Assembly: GCA_009363875.1 (NCBI GenBank)
Contig: CM018696.1
Location: 14,403,975 to 14,467,974 of the forward strand
Source of the DNA: Mikania micrantha
Taxonomy: Eukaryota; Streptophyta; Magnoliopsida; Asterales; Asteraceae
DNA length: 64,000 nucleotides
Direction of reading: 5' to 3'
In this document: piece after piece, positions 43,951-54,640 of the stretch
Layout: every line of letters begins with the position of its first letter
Numbering within the stretch: position 1 is the first letter of the stretch
The notes under the pieces: model-generated
The model's input: the letters and a program-made list of their open reading frames with translations, nothing else
Told to the model about the DNA's origin: nothing
The model's database searches: none
Made by a program: the position numbers and the translations under genes

Positions 43951-44294
43951 TAAAACTAATCAAATCGTTTATAATTGGGCTTATGATAGGATAAATAGCC
44001 AAAAAATCTAACCGACTTTTAAGTAAAATAGAAAAAAACAATATGACGGACACACGTAAGAACAAATATAAACGAATGTAAATAAACAAACCACTATGTT
44101 TTCATGTTTATTTATGTAATTAATGGCTAATTTAATAATTGGTGAATATGAACAAACTTTTTATTAGAATGATCTATGAATGATTTACTTAACGTTTGGT
44201 CTATTTGCTGGTTTAAAATTTTGTAAAAATTAACTAATATCTCATATTAAGTTTAATGATTTTATCAACTATATGCATATATACATATATATTA

Positions 44295-44712
44295 TGGGGA
44301 AAGATCAAATAAAAAGTCTATTTTGCCTAAGAAGGCTAAGAGGGTTTTTAAAATCTCCAAAACCGACCAAACGAAACTCCGATTGAACTCATTTCGATGG
44401 CATTGGAACCGTTTTATCGACCCTACAATATTAGCTTTAAGTTTCGTTTTAACAACTAACTAGATTTAGATTTAGGTTTTAGGGCTTGATTTTTAGCTTT
44501 AAGTTTTATCTTTATGTTAAAGATTTGTTTTTAAGTTTGGTTTTAGTATTAAGGTTTTGTTTATGATTTAAGGTTTGGGTTTTATAATTCGACAAGACGT
44601 TCCAATGATGCAAATGAATTCAATCGGGGTTTATTTGAGTCGGTTTTCAAGTTTTTTAAAATCCTTCTTAGCCTTCTTAGGCAAAATAGACTTTTTAGGG
44701 GAACCTTACCCT
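44295..44712. mobile_element. Long-TIR MITE with AAAAAGTCTATTTTGCCTAAG arms
   Basis: The left arm contains AAAAAGTCTATTTTGCCTAA then GAAGGCTAAGA. The complement of the right arm (44660-44700) carries the same run and continues AGGATTTTAAAA. Inverted similarity spans at least 60 bp. The flanks are TATATAT-rich. It has no coding capacity. It is a relative of 41505-41886, probably MULE-like. Confidence 0.7.
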
Positions 44713-47365
44713 ATATATATGTATATAGAGAAGAGTTCAAAAGAAAACTTCTTATTTTTAGAAAAAACTAAGAAAACTTCTCATTTTCATGTTGTAAGTA
44801 ATTTTTGATAAAGATATGTAACTAAAGAAGTCACGCATAACTGGCATAAGTAACTCATTTACGTATGCAACCTATAAAGTTATATATACGTAACTCATAT
44901 ATGTAACGTACAAATTACATATATGTAATAATACGAACCACACATATACTATTATTTTTTTTTCTTTTTGTTAACATTTCTAATATTATTATAAAAAATA
45001 AAAAACAGAAAACAAAATTGATTGGCAATAATTGTGAGTAGTTTTCTATAAAATGAAAGTAACTATAAAATTAAAAGCATTTAAAGCACTTTCATTACCA
45101 AAAAAAATAAATTAAAGTAATTACAATGATATTGAACTAAATATTTTCAATTGTATTTTAAAACAATGGTTTATTAAAAGGATGTCAAGTCTTTGGAATC
45201 ATGTCTGGGTAGCCTTCTTGTTGGAGCTTAGTTGGTGTCCTTTATAGCGTATATGTCAAACTAATATACATTAAAGTTGACAAAATACAGTTTAGTGAGT
45301 TCTAGTTTTCTTTGTTAAGAACAATAATAGCTAAATATATATTTTTATGCTTTAAACATTTAAAATATTGGTCATTATGTCTTCAATAAAATGCAAAACT
45401 ATCATCTATTTCTTTAAATTTACTTTAACACATTATTTCTTTATCTTTACTTTAACTGTAGCTTTTTCTTTGACTTTGACTTTAACATTAGCTTAACTTT
45501 CATTGTTAATATTAATTTGTACAATTACAATCCTAAATACTTTATGCTTTCACATATATCTCTTTAATGAGTAAAATTTAAGTTGAGCATTACACCAAGA
45601 CCTTCCGTATCATGGAATATTGATGCAATCATACCCTTGCTTTTAGGATATTGATGGTTTTATGGTTTTTGTATGCTTAAAGGGTTTAATGATATGTTTT
45701 TATGTGCATTTTGTATACAAGAATGATACCTTGACAGAAATTTGTGAAGTGCATGTAAAAACATGTCAAAGGGATGGCCGGTGGCTTTTACTGGATGAAA
45801 ATGTTAAAAGACGTAACTAGAACCAACTGGAAAGAGCCCATAATTGAAATGAGCATATATTGAGCCGAAAATGGGTTACTGGTATCATAATATATGAAAC
45901 TTGAGTTTCATAACTAGCAGCATGTGAAAAACTACACAATATGGGCATAGACTACACCCAAACGGGCGTAGGATACGCCCAAAATTTCATCGATGACAAA
46001 AAATTGGTTGTGTAAATTAGATAGGCCAGCGTACAAACGCGAAAAAATAGGTTTTAAAGCCTATCTTTTTCAGATTAAAAGATATACTTGAAGGATTCTT
46101 AAAACACTATTTTCCAAACGTTTTGAGGACGAAAAAATGAGCTTTGAGGTTGTTCCAACCCCTCCCCCAATCTCATCAAAACTCGCAATTCACCTTTTGA
46201 ATCAAGATTTGAAGGCTATATGAATAATCAAGGCTAAATCAACTTGATCATACTCGGTGGACGGTTAGTGGATGGAAGCGCGTTTATTTGTGTATCATCC
46301 ATTAGTACACTTAAACATCGACAGATAATTAAATTTATGTTATATTTCTATGTTTGGTTTTGCATTCTGATTAAGTGATTTGTGTTATTTACTTTAATTG
46401 AATATCATCTAGTAATTATTCTTGAATTATTAACTAATTGGTGGTTGTTATTAAGAATTTAGTGTTTGACATTAGTTGGTTTTAATCAATTAATTAACAA
46501 AACCAGAAAGTTTACATCGCAACTATCTGTCATAATGAGTTTGAAACAAGTTACGTCTATGGAACTTCTAAACATGTCAAAGTACATGCTGCCTAATTCA
46601 TTCATAAACCCAAACCCAGGTGTGAAATGCTTTTGCATCTAAATATCAAGTCTAGAAGCAAATTGAATTTGGATGAAATCCGTTAGGGTAACAAACTTTC
46701 GAATTTGGTTTAGTTTGGTTTGGTATTTAGGCACGGATAAAAAATTTTCAGTGTCGATTACACCAAACCCAATAAGCTGAAGAAACCGACAAGTCGACAG
46801 CCGAATCGATGAACATCCATAATATTAATGTAAAATATTATAAACTTATTGTTAATAAAAGCATTCATTTTTTAATTAATAGAAAAGAACTCAATTAAAT
46901 ATAATTGAAATTTGTATTTAATTCACGAAAAAAATTCTAATTTTTGAATTCAAAACGGAAGTGAAAATTTAAATTAAAATAGCTCAAAAGAATTTCATAA
47001 ATCAGAAGGACATGAATAAAGAGCAAATTTTAACTAGAAATCTATATATATAGCTTAAAATATAATTAGAAATTTAAATTAATAATTTTTATTTATAAAA
47101 TAATTGAATTGATTGTTTAATTAATAAATTATATAAAATTTATGAAATAAAGGAAAAAGAAAATATTCAAAGAAAAGAAAAAAAAATAAAAAAATTACAT
47201 ATCCTTTAACTATGTATATAGTTGTATGTTTTCAGCCTTTTCATAATAATGGCAAAATGATTATTTTTGAAAAATTTAATATGAAAGTTAAAATTGTTAG
47301 CGTAAATAACTAATTATTATAAACGATGTTCAATATACGTTTAGATTATAGTAAAAAGGATTATA
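44713..47365. other. Gene-free DNA with LTR-like remnants
   Basis: No exon is recognised. The part at 45600-46640 has retroelement-LTR style words (ACGGGCGTAGGATACGCCC near 45963; AACACACTTAAACATCG-like text near 46300), but no ends could be paired. The section 46680-47350 is very AT-rich and shows nothing I can name. Confidence 0.4.
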
Positions 47366-47559
47366 TTGATCAATGGCTCTCAGCTCAAGTGGTTGAGAGA
47401 TTGTGACATATGACTTCGATATTGGGGAGATTACGGGTTCAAGTCCTGGCATGGACAAAATATGGGTTTCATATTGTGTTAGGGGGTTTTCTCCTATTGG
47501 GTGTGGATATGATCATGTTGATTATGACCGGTTATTTATCCAAATTGCCATAAAAAAAT
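47366..47559 (+). mobile_element. tRNA-derived SINE with A-rich tail
   Basis: The head carries CAGCTCAAGTGGTTGAGAG (A box) and GGGTTCAAGTCCTGG (B box) 45-60 bp apart. The body ends TAAAAAAAT. It is flanked by a 10-bp direct repeat AAGGATTATA (47356-47365 and 47560-47569). Length is 194 bp. Confidence 0.85.
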
Positions 47560-47682
47560 AAGGATTATAATGTGAAAAGTGTGAGAATGATTGTGAGGTT
47601 GACAAATGTCATCTCTTTATTTTTGGTCATTGTGTTTAATGTTTTAGTTATTGTGTAATCTATCTATTTATCTATTCTAATA

Positions 47683-47973
47683 TCCGAAGAATTGCCTCAA
47701 CTGCTAAAGGCTCACCCTCCCAATGTGGAGGTCATGGGTTCAAACTTTGTTGGGAGCAATTTAATGGATATCCAGGTGAAAGAACGAATCAGGGCTTTAA
47801 TCCCAGGTTCGAACTTAATGGGGGGCGAGGGTTTACGGATTCCATCCGGTTCCCGCGCATCTGGGGGCACACGTGTCTCAGGTCGGAGATCGAGGAATCG
47901 ATCTTAGCTATCAATCGTCAGGATAACTGAAGGTAGCACGACGAGACAGTTTAACTGCCGTTCAAAAAAAATC
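47683..47973 (+). mobile_element. SINE inserted in the Helitron 5' terminus
   Basis: The head has a B-box-like GGGTTCAAACTTTG, and a second GGTTCGAACTT follows about 85 bp later. The body ends TTCAAAAAAA. It is flanked by the 14-bp repeat TATCTATTCTAATA (47669-47682 and 47974-47987), which is Helitron terminal sequence duplicated on insertion. Length is about 291 bp. Confidence 0.8.
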
Positions 47974-48457
47974 TATCTATTCTAATAAAAGAATAGCTAA
48001 TGTGTCCACGTGGCTATCTCTGCTGCCTCCTAGTCTAGGGTTTTCCCGCCCATATTAAGGTAAGCTTGTATCAATTAATCAATCATTTAATCATGCGTTA
48101 ATTTCATTGACGATCGTTTCACAAATTTTTTTTTTTTTTTTTGAACAGCTAAAATATTATTCCACCCGGGGCTAGTAAGTTTCTAAAACCCCAAAACACC
48201 AAAAGTTTACACCAATAATTAGTTTTTTTTTGACCGGCTCACAATTGATTAGTTATTTTCCTTTTTATCACCAAATGAAGATTTTGAAATTCAAATTACC
48301 CAATGTGTGATCCCTACCCGTATGGTTTAGTTCTATAAATTTAAGTTTTGCCTTCTATTTAATCGATTGGCTTGAATCTCTTGAAGCGGGTTCTTGTAAT
48401 TGTAACATATGAAGCGTATTATATCGAAAGGGATATTGGATTTGTTTACTTTGCAGG

Positions 48458-48560
48458 TAGGTCAAGCATTTACCGGATTTGGCGTCGGATGTGGTTTTGA
48501 TATCGGTGTCGGTGTTGGTGTTGGTGTTGGCAGACGTGTATTTGGAAAATTGCTTTTATT
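48458..48560 (+). other. Gly/Val-rich exon-like segment in the Helitron
   Basis: After TTTGCAG the sequence reads VGQAFTGFGVGCGFDIGVGV followed by GVGVGRRVFGK before losing character. It looks like a captured exon of a small glycine-rich protein, but I do not recognise the donor gene. Low complexity makes chance or convergence possible. Confidence 0.3.
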
Positions 48561-50187
48561 ACAACTCACATCTGAACTATAAAGTCAATTCTTTTGTTCT
48601 GCTGCATCTATGCGTCTCAAATAACAAGCTCCCTTCTGTAGAGCAACATCCATCACAAAGGTTTTGAGAATATGATCTTTTTATCATATTTCTAATTCGG
48701 TTCGGGTTGGGTCGTGAATGCGGTCTTAAAATTTTCCAAATCCAAATAAATTGTTATTCGAAATAAACTGTTATTCGACCCGATGAACACCGTTGCTAGA
48801 ATATTTAAGGCACATAGAAGTAAGTACATTCAAACAACTCTACATTATATGTTTCTTCTAATTTTCCAAATTTATTGAATTTTTGGTTCAAGTATTTGGA
48901 AAATTGGGGGTTGAACTTATTTGATCTCCCTTCTCCTTTGAAGCCTAAAGTTCTTCCATTAACTATATTCGTTGGGGCGTTATCTCCCTTCCTTTGGAGC
49001 AGATATGTAGCAGTATTGATCATTGTTCTTTCATAGTAATGCTATGTAGATTGACTTATTTAAGTTAAACCAATATTTCATTATTTAAAATTAACATGGA
49101 TCAAATCTTATATGGACTTTTGTTCTATGAGTGGTATTTGTTTTGGAGTCCACTTCAATTCAACTAAATTTTCTCTTGACCTGTATAGTCATGAAATGAA
49201 TGTTGGTCTCGATTACATGGGAGTCTCTTCTTGCGAGTCAGCGGCTAGACTTCTACATATCTTGGTTTTTGGTTGAATAATTATAACTACTTTGTTTACC
49301 ATATTTTCTAGGTTAATAATTATAACTACTTTGTTTACCATATTTTTTAGCTAATGTAAAATTTATAAAGCATCATTGTTCACTTATACATGTACTTGAA
49401 TTCATCTCTCCCTATATTACTGGATTTTGAGAGCACATGCATTTAATTTAATTTTCTTTTGTGTTATTTTGTTCATATACAAAAACATTACGGCAATCCT
49501 TCTGATAACCAACCCTCTGAACACTAATCAAAAACTAAAAAATATGCAGGTCAAATCCTACATTACACATGAAGCCCTTATAATTTGCATAAAGCCTTTT
49601 GTTTAAATGGTTGCATCGTTCATCTCTAACTTAGAACATAATATTATATCCTTATAAAACCTTAAAGTTATTTTTTATGAATTATCTATGCGATTGATTT
49701 GTGTTCAGGGACAATCCTAAAAATTTAATTCCACTAGAAGAACCGGGAAAAAAAAGCTCCTAACGAATGGTAAATTTATGCTTTATCGGTTTTTTTATAT
49801 TTTTAAATAAAAATAAATACATAATTTACAAAGGATTTAAATTTGTAATATATGTGATGCAATCAATGATGGTGAATTTTGTGAGTATCAATTAAAGATC
49901 ATAACTAAATCAATGTAATAATTCAGAGTTTTCATAGAATTTTATTTTCAGGGATGATTACTCATCCCTTTTAGGTTCCTTTGCATTACACGAGGCATAC
50001 TATTCTTATAATATCAGTTGTTGTATATAAAGAAGTACTTGTTGATTTGAAGTTATAAATGTACCTTTTCATTTTTTTTTTAGTTAGCATAATGTAATAT
50101 GTACATATAGTAAAAGAAGTATAGAAGTGAATTATCAACTTTATATATATTTTTTAAATCCAACCTGTGTATTACACGGGTTTCTAA

Positions 50188-50947
50188 TAAATGAGAGTTG
50201 AGGCAGCTGATGTATCAATTTCTAAGGCTTTCCTCATCAGCAAAGATGATATCAATTTTCAATTGTTGATGTCATTTGAATAAAGATTTTATTTCAAATA
50301 AAATAAATCCGTAATTAATAAGAAAGATAATAGTGATTGTATTTCAAATAAAATAGATCAGTAATTAATAAGGGAGAAAAAAAAATTCAATTTCTTAAAA
50401 TTAAGAGATGTACCGGCAGTTGATTAATTGACCGTTAAGAAAAAAGAGATGTACAACTTGTATAGATTGAAGTACAATGAATATCAATTTAACCTTCATC
50501 TTCTTATCTTAAATTCAAAATTCAAATTCAAAAAACTCATTTTTTTGCCGGCTTCTCCTTGCCAGAAAAGAATTCAAAATTCAAAAAACTCTTACTGTCT
50601 TGAGACCGCTACCCATTTCTTGAAAAAAAAACACACCCTTTGATTTCTACTGTAAGTTTCATCTACTTTTTGAAGATTTATTTTCCCATTAATTGTAGAC
50701 AATTTACGAGAATCTAATCAGATTTTGAATATGCAGAGCAATGGTATATTTAAACGATGGTTAATTGGGCAAAGAGTTCATCTGTCGTCAACGATTCTGG
50801 AAGCAGGAAACCGTTTTGTGTCAAGAGTCAAACCAACTCACCAGATTCTTCGAGACCCAGTAAGTAAAATTCGTTATTTATTTAAAGATTTTAGGGAATT
50901 GAATGAGGGATCTGATCTAATTCGATGTTTGTTGTTGTGTGATTTGT
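50188..50947. other. Region between Helitron and allene oxide cyclase-like fragment
   Basis: A short open frame at 50731-50870 (MQSNGIFKRWLIGQRVHLSS) ends at a strong GTAAGTAAAA donor (50861). It could be a first exon, but its phase does not match the cyclase-like exon that follows. I do not recognise the protein. Confidence 0.3.
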
Positions 50948-51023
50948 AGCGAAAGTTCATGAGCTGTGTGTGTATGGGATCAACAAGAGAGACCGAGGAA
51001 GACCTGCGTATCTTCTTATGTAT
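50948..51023 (+). pseudogene. Allene oxide cyclase-like exon fragment
   Basis: After a TTTGTAG acceptor the plus strand reads AKVHELCVYGINKRDRGRPA then YLL. This closely follows the conserved start of plant allene oxide cyclase (K-V-Q-E-L-x-V-Y-E-I-N-E-R-D-R-G-S-P-A-Y-L), a plastid enzyme of jasmonate synthesis. Only about 25 codons remain. The next conserved block (VNSLGDLVPF) is absent, and a Harbinger-type MITE begins at 51070. It is a gene fragment, not a gene. Confidence 0.6.
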
Positions 51024-51069
51024 GAACAACTTCATTTTATATGGTTACGTATATGCATTTGAGGCATTA

Positions 51070-51521
51070 GACTATCTGCGATGCAAGCGGATGCATTTAA
51101 TATATGCATTCTGATCATCACTGTCAAATCAGTTTTTTAACCATTATTTTCACATGCATTCTCACTCATCTTTTTAACGCCAACTCATCCTTTTCACATG
51201 CATCCTCTCTCTTTTACATCATCATTTTTTTTTTCTATTTTTTCTTAAACAAATATAATTTTTTAAGTAGTTGGTATGAAAAAAAACTTTTTTTTAAAAA
51301 CAATTTTTTTTTTAATTTTGCCAAAGAGCCTAGTTTTTTTTTTTTTTTTTAAATTTGATATTTATTGTTTGGAACCCACATTTAGGTTGCATGTTGATAC
51401 ACTTCCTCAAGTGCAAAAGCCAAATGCACCATCTTCTCAACTCCCTCTCCATTGAGCACTCCCCACATGCACCATCTATGTCATCAAGTGCATCCTCAAA
51501 TGCACCTCATTGTGGGTAGTC
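51070..51521. mobile_element. Harbinger/Tourist-like MITE, TSD TTA
   Basis: The 452-bp element is flanked by TTA (51067-51069 and 51522-51524). The ends GACTATCTGCGATG and, complemented, GACTACCCACAATG are inverted. Subterminal GGATGCATTT/AAATGCACC words are also inverted. The core is T-rich. Confidence 0.75.
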
Positions 51522-51524
51522 TTA

Positions 51525-51921
51525 TCGGTTAAATAATTATGTAAAACAATAAAGTACAGTTTTAGACAAGCTGATGATTTTATAATGTTTGTTTAATCAC
51601 ATTATGTAGACATGCTATGTGTAATTTATCTTCAATTATATGTTTAGTTCGGGGTTGCTAAAATTTGTTAACAGGTTTATGCCATCTATGTAATTATTGC
51701 AGCTTATTTGTTCTCTTACTGTTGACGTTGGCGATATGTTTTCCAGATTTTGAAGAACTTTTTGTTCTCTTACTTTTTGCAGTGGCTTATGTTCTATAAA
51801 TTTATCAACTATTTTCATGATAATTATTCCTATGTAGCATTCCAAATTTCCAATCAAATATCATGTCTTATATTCCTCTTACGGTGTTTGCGGTTCCAGC
51901 CTAAGTGCTTACGGTGAGAAT
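51525..51921. other. Spacer left of the copia element
   Basis: No recognisable exon or repeat. The last five bases (AGAAT, 51917-51921) form the left target duplication of the copia element. Confidence 0.5.
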
Positions 51922-52404
51922 TGTCAAGAAACATGAATCATATATTCAATAAACCCAGTGTTATTGATCGACTTAAAACAATACCAACAAAAATAACTCA
52001 TATCTTCTCACGAACTTAGATCTGAGTTTTACAATCAAAACTCTCAATGATGAACACTCAAGAAAAATAAACAAAAACTCAAAGAACTAACTCAAAGATG
52101 AACTATGAGGAAAACCCCAAAAATGTATGAGAGAATCCACTGGATGAACGAAGCAAACGATAAGACTTCTCTGCCTCTCGTTTCTTCTCTCTCTTGTTTA
52201 TATATCCAGCCACATAGCTGGACTCTTATCACTCAGCCCATCCATAACAGCAGCAAGCATTAAGCAACAGTCCATCCAAGCTATCCAAGCCCATTAGCTT
52301 TATCTACTCTAACTGATCCAAACGGCTACAACTGATCCAAACTATATCTATATAAAACCAAAACTAAATATTAGTAAAATCAAAGTAATAAGGTATTTTC
52401 AACA
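51922..52404 (-). repeat. Copia 3' LTR (483 bp)
   Basis: The plus strand starts TGTCAAGAAACATGAATC and ends GGTATTTTCAACA. A TATA-like GGATATATAAACAAG lies on the minus strand near 52195-52208. It matches 60528-60946 closely apart from a roughly 65-bp difference in the middle (about 52090-52165). Confidence 0.9.
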
Positions 52405-52431
52405 ACCCCCTACTTTGATTTACCAAACTCA

Positions 52432-52700
52432 TCATAAACCAAGTTTATCACATAGCTTTAAATGAGATTTAACTAGTAAGCCCTTTGTAACAATATCGGC
52501 AATCTGATCATCAGAATTAATTGGTAAAGCTTTAGTGACTCCAGCAGCAATTTTTTCCTTAAGGAAAAATAAGTCTATCTCAAAATGTTTGGTTCTTTCA
52601 TGAAACACTGGGTTTCCTGAAATAGATATAGCTGATGTGTTATCACAGAACAGAACATGACATATGTAATTGAACATCAATTTTTAATTCTTGGAACATA
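52432..52700 (-). pseudogene. Copia RNase H fragment
   Basis: It reads CDNTSAISISGNPVFHERTK then HFEIDLFFLKEKI and ADIVTKGL, the C-terminal part of copia RNase H (D-N-x-S-A, H-x-R-x-K-H-I/F-E-I/V-D, L-A/D-I-x-T-K). It lies just inside the polypurine tract. Confidence 0.85.
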
Positions 52701-52951
52701 TTTAATAGCCACAACACTTCATAGGTTGTTGAGCACATTGCTCTGTATTCAGCCTCTGCTGACAACCGAGACACAGTACTCTGTTTTTTACTCTTCCAGT
52801 ATATCAAAGAGGATCCCAGAACTATTACCGATCATCTTGTATCAAGGCGTTTCCCCCAGTCAGCATCTGAGTAAGCATTTAGATCAAAAAAGGAACTTTT
52901 TGTAAACATTATTCCCTTTCCAGGAGAAGCTTTAAGATATCTAAGCAATCT

Positions 52952-53836
52952 TTAAGTGGAAACAGATGGACTGTGCATAAATTGACTTAGAAAATGAACC
53001 GAATATGCAATGTCGGGTCTAGTATGAGATAAGTAAATCAACTTTCCAATTAATTTTTGATAATCAGAAATATTAGTAAGCAATTCACTCTCCTTTTTGC
53101 ACATATCAGTCAAATTATAATTTAGCTCAATAGGTGTATTAACAGGTTTACAACTTGTCATGCCAAATTCTGCTAAAAGTTCTAAGCAATATTTTCTCTG
53201 AGATAAGCAGATCCCTCGTGAGGACCTGATGACCTCAATACCCAAAAAATACTTTAGCAAACCCAAGTCCTTAATAAAGAACTTAGTTTGTAACAGTTGT
53301 TTAACATTCTCAATTTCAGTCAGAGAGTTTCCGGTAAAAATTATATCATCTACATACACCAAAAGTATTACAAAGACAAATTTATTAGATAAGACAAACA
53401 TAGAGTAGTCACATTTGCTTTGTTCAAACCCAAAACTAATCAAGATATAAGGATTTCAATAATCTCACACTTGGGTTTCATTTTTTGAATAAAACCCTTA
53501 TGGCAAGGACATATATACATCTTCATTTAATTCACCATATAAGAAGGCATTATTTATGTCCATCTCATATAGTGGCCAATCATGTTGAACAGCCATACTA
53601 ATAACCGTACGAACTGTTATCATTTTCACTACGAGAGAGAATGTTTCGTCAAAGTCTATTCCTTCCTTTTGATTGAAACCCTTTGCAACAAGTCTCGCTT
53701 TATATCTCTCAACTTCTCCCGTAGATTTGTATTTAATTTTGTATACCCATTTACATCCTATAGGTTTTCTACCAATAGGTAATTCAATTAATTCCCATGT
53801 ATTGTTTCTATGTAACGCTTCTACTTCTAGATTCAT
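52952..53836 (-). pseudogene. Copia reverse transcriptase, frame-broken
   Basis: Two frames: 53836-53498 with NTWELIELPIGRKPIGCKWV, RYKARLVAKGFNQ and MDINNAFLYGELNEDVYM, then 53443-52952 with LLVYVDDIIFTGNS and LGLLKYFLGIEV. The catalytic YVDD is intact. A gap and stops between the frames (53444-53497) remove the L-K-Q-A segment that normally joins them. It is not functional as it stands. Confidence 0.9.
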
Positions 53837-53839
53837 AGC

Positions 53840-54640
53840 ATTTAATTAATTTTGATCACAAGATGCTTCAGTGTATGTTTTAGGCTCAATGCTTTTGTTT
53901 AATTCAGACACAATACAAAGGTTTTCACATGAAAGATTAGAATAGTTTACCACCTTCTCAACCCCATATTTAACCTTCCCTTCTACTATGAAATCTTGAA
54001 ATTTTCTTGGAAGGTGTGTTGTTCTAGATGATTTTCTAAGTCCACTTACAGATTCATCAAGCTGATTCCTGTCCCCCTCTGAACTCAAGTTATTTTCTAT
54101 GAATTGCCCATAACCACCTTCTGCCCTGCCAGGGTAGGTACTGGGTCCACTGGGTAACTGATTTTCAGCTCTCCTATCAGCTAACCCAGTGCTGCCATCA
54201 GGCTGTAGAAACCCATGGTCTGACTCAGTATTGTTCCTCTCATCATCATCGAGAGTATTGTCATCATTATCATACAAGTTAAAAAAATTTAATTCATTTA
54301 AGTTCAACTTAGAACCTAAATCAAAATCACATAGTTTTCTGTTTTCCTTAAAAGGAAACACAGATTCGTAAAATTTTACATCCCTTAAATAAATGATCAT
54401 TTTCTGATCTAGACTCCATAATTTGTATCCTTTTTTAACATTTGAATATCCCAAAAATACACATTTTTCAGCATGAATGCTGAATTTATATGAATTATTT
54501 AGAATTGTACTGAAGCATAGACAACCAAAAACCCGAAGATGATTAAGGTTAGGGACATATTTATAGATTAGTTCATATGGTGTTTTCCCATTTAACACAG
54601 AGGATGGTGTTCTGTTGATTAGATAAGTAGCAGTCAAAAG
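53840..54640 (-). pseudogene. Copia integrase C-terminal region
   Basis: The frame after the solo LTR reads LLTATYLINRTPSSVLNGKT, VFGCLCFS, KCVFLGYSNVKKGYKL and RDVKFYESVFPF, then a long variable linker. It is the direct continuation of the integrase that ends at 55550 on the other side of the insertion. Confidence 0.85.

Larger units (their letters stand above)
47659..50187 (+). mobile_element. Helitron-like element
   Basis: The 5' end starts TC after an A (TCTATCTATTTATC...CTAATA), and beyond the SINE it continues AAAAGAATAGCTAATGTGTC, the usual plant Helitron opening style. The 3' end has the hairpin CCTGTGTATTACACGGG about 6 bp before the terminal CTAA, followed by T, as expected for insertion between A and T. 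There is no Rep/helicase frame, so it is non-autonomous. A SINE sits at its very 5' end (47683-47973). A Gly/Val-rich segment at 48460-48550 follows a TTTGCAG acceptor-like site. Confidence 0.65.

Noticed and set aside
47380..47460. Possible tRNA gene
   Set aside because: It is a SINE head with a 10-bp direct repeat flanking the whole 194-bp unit.
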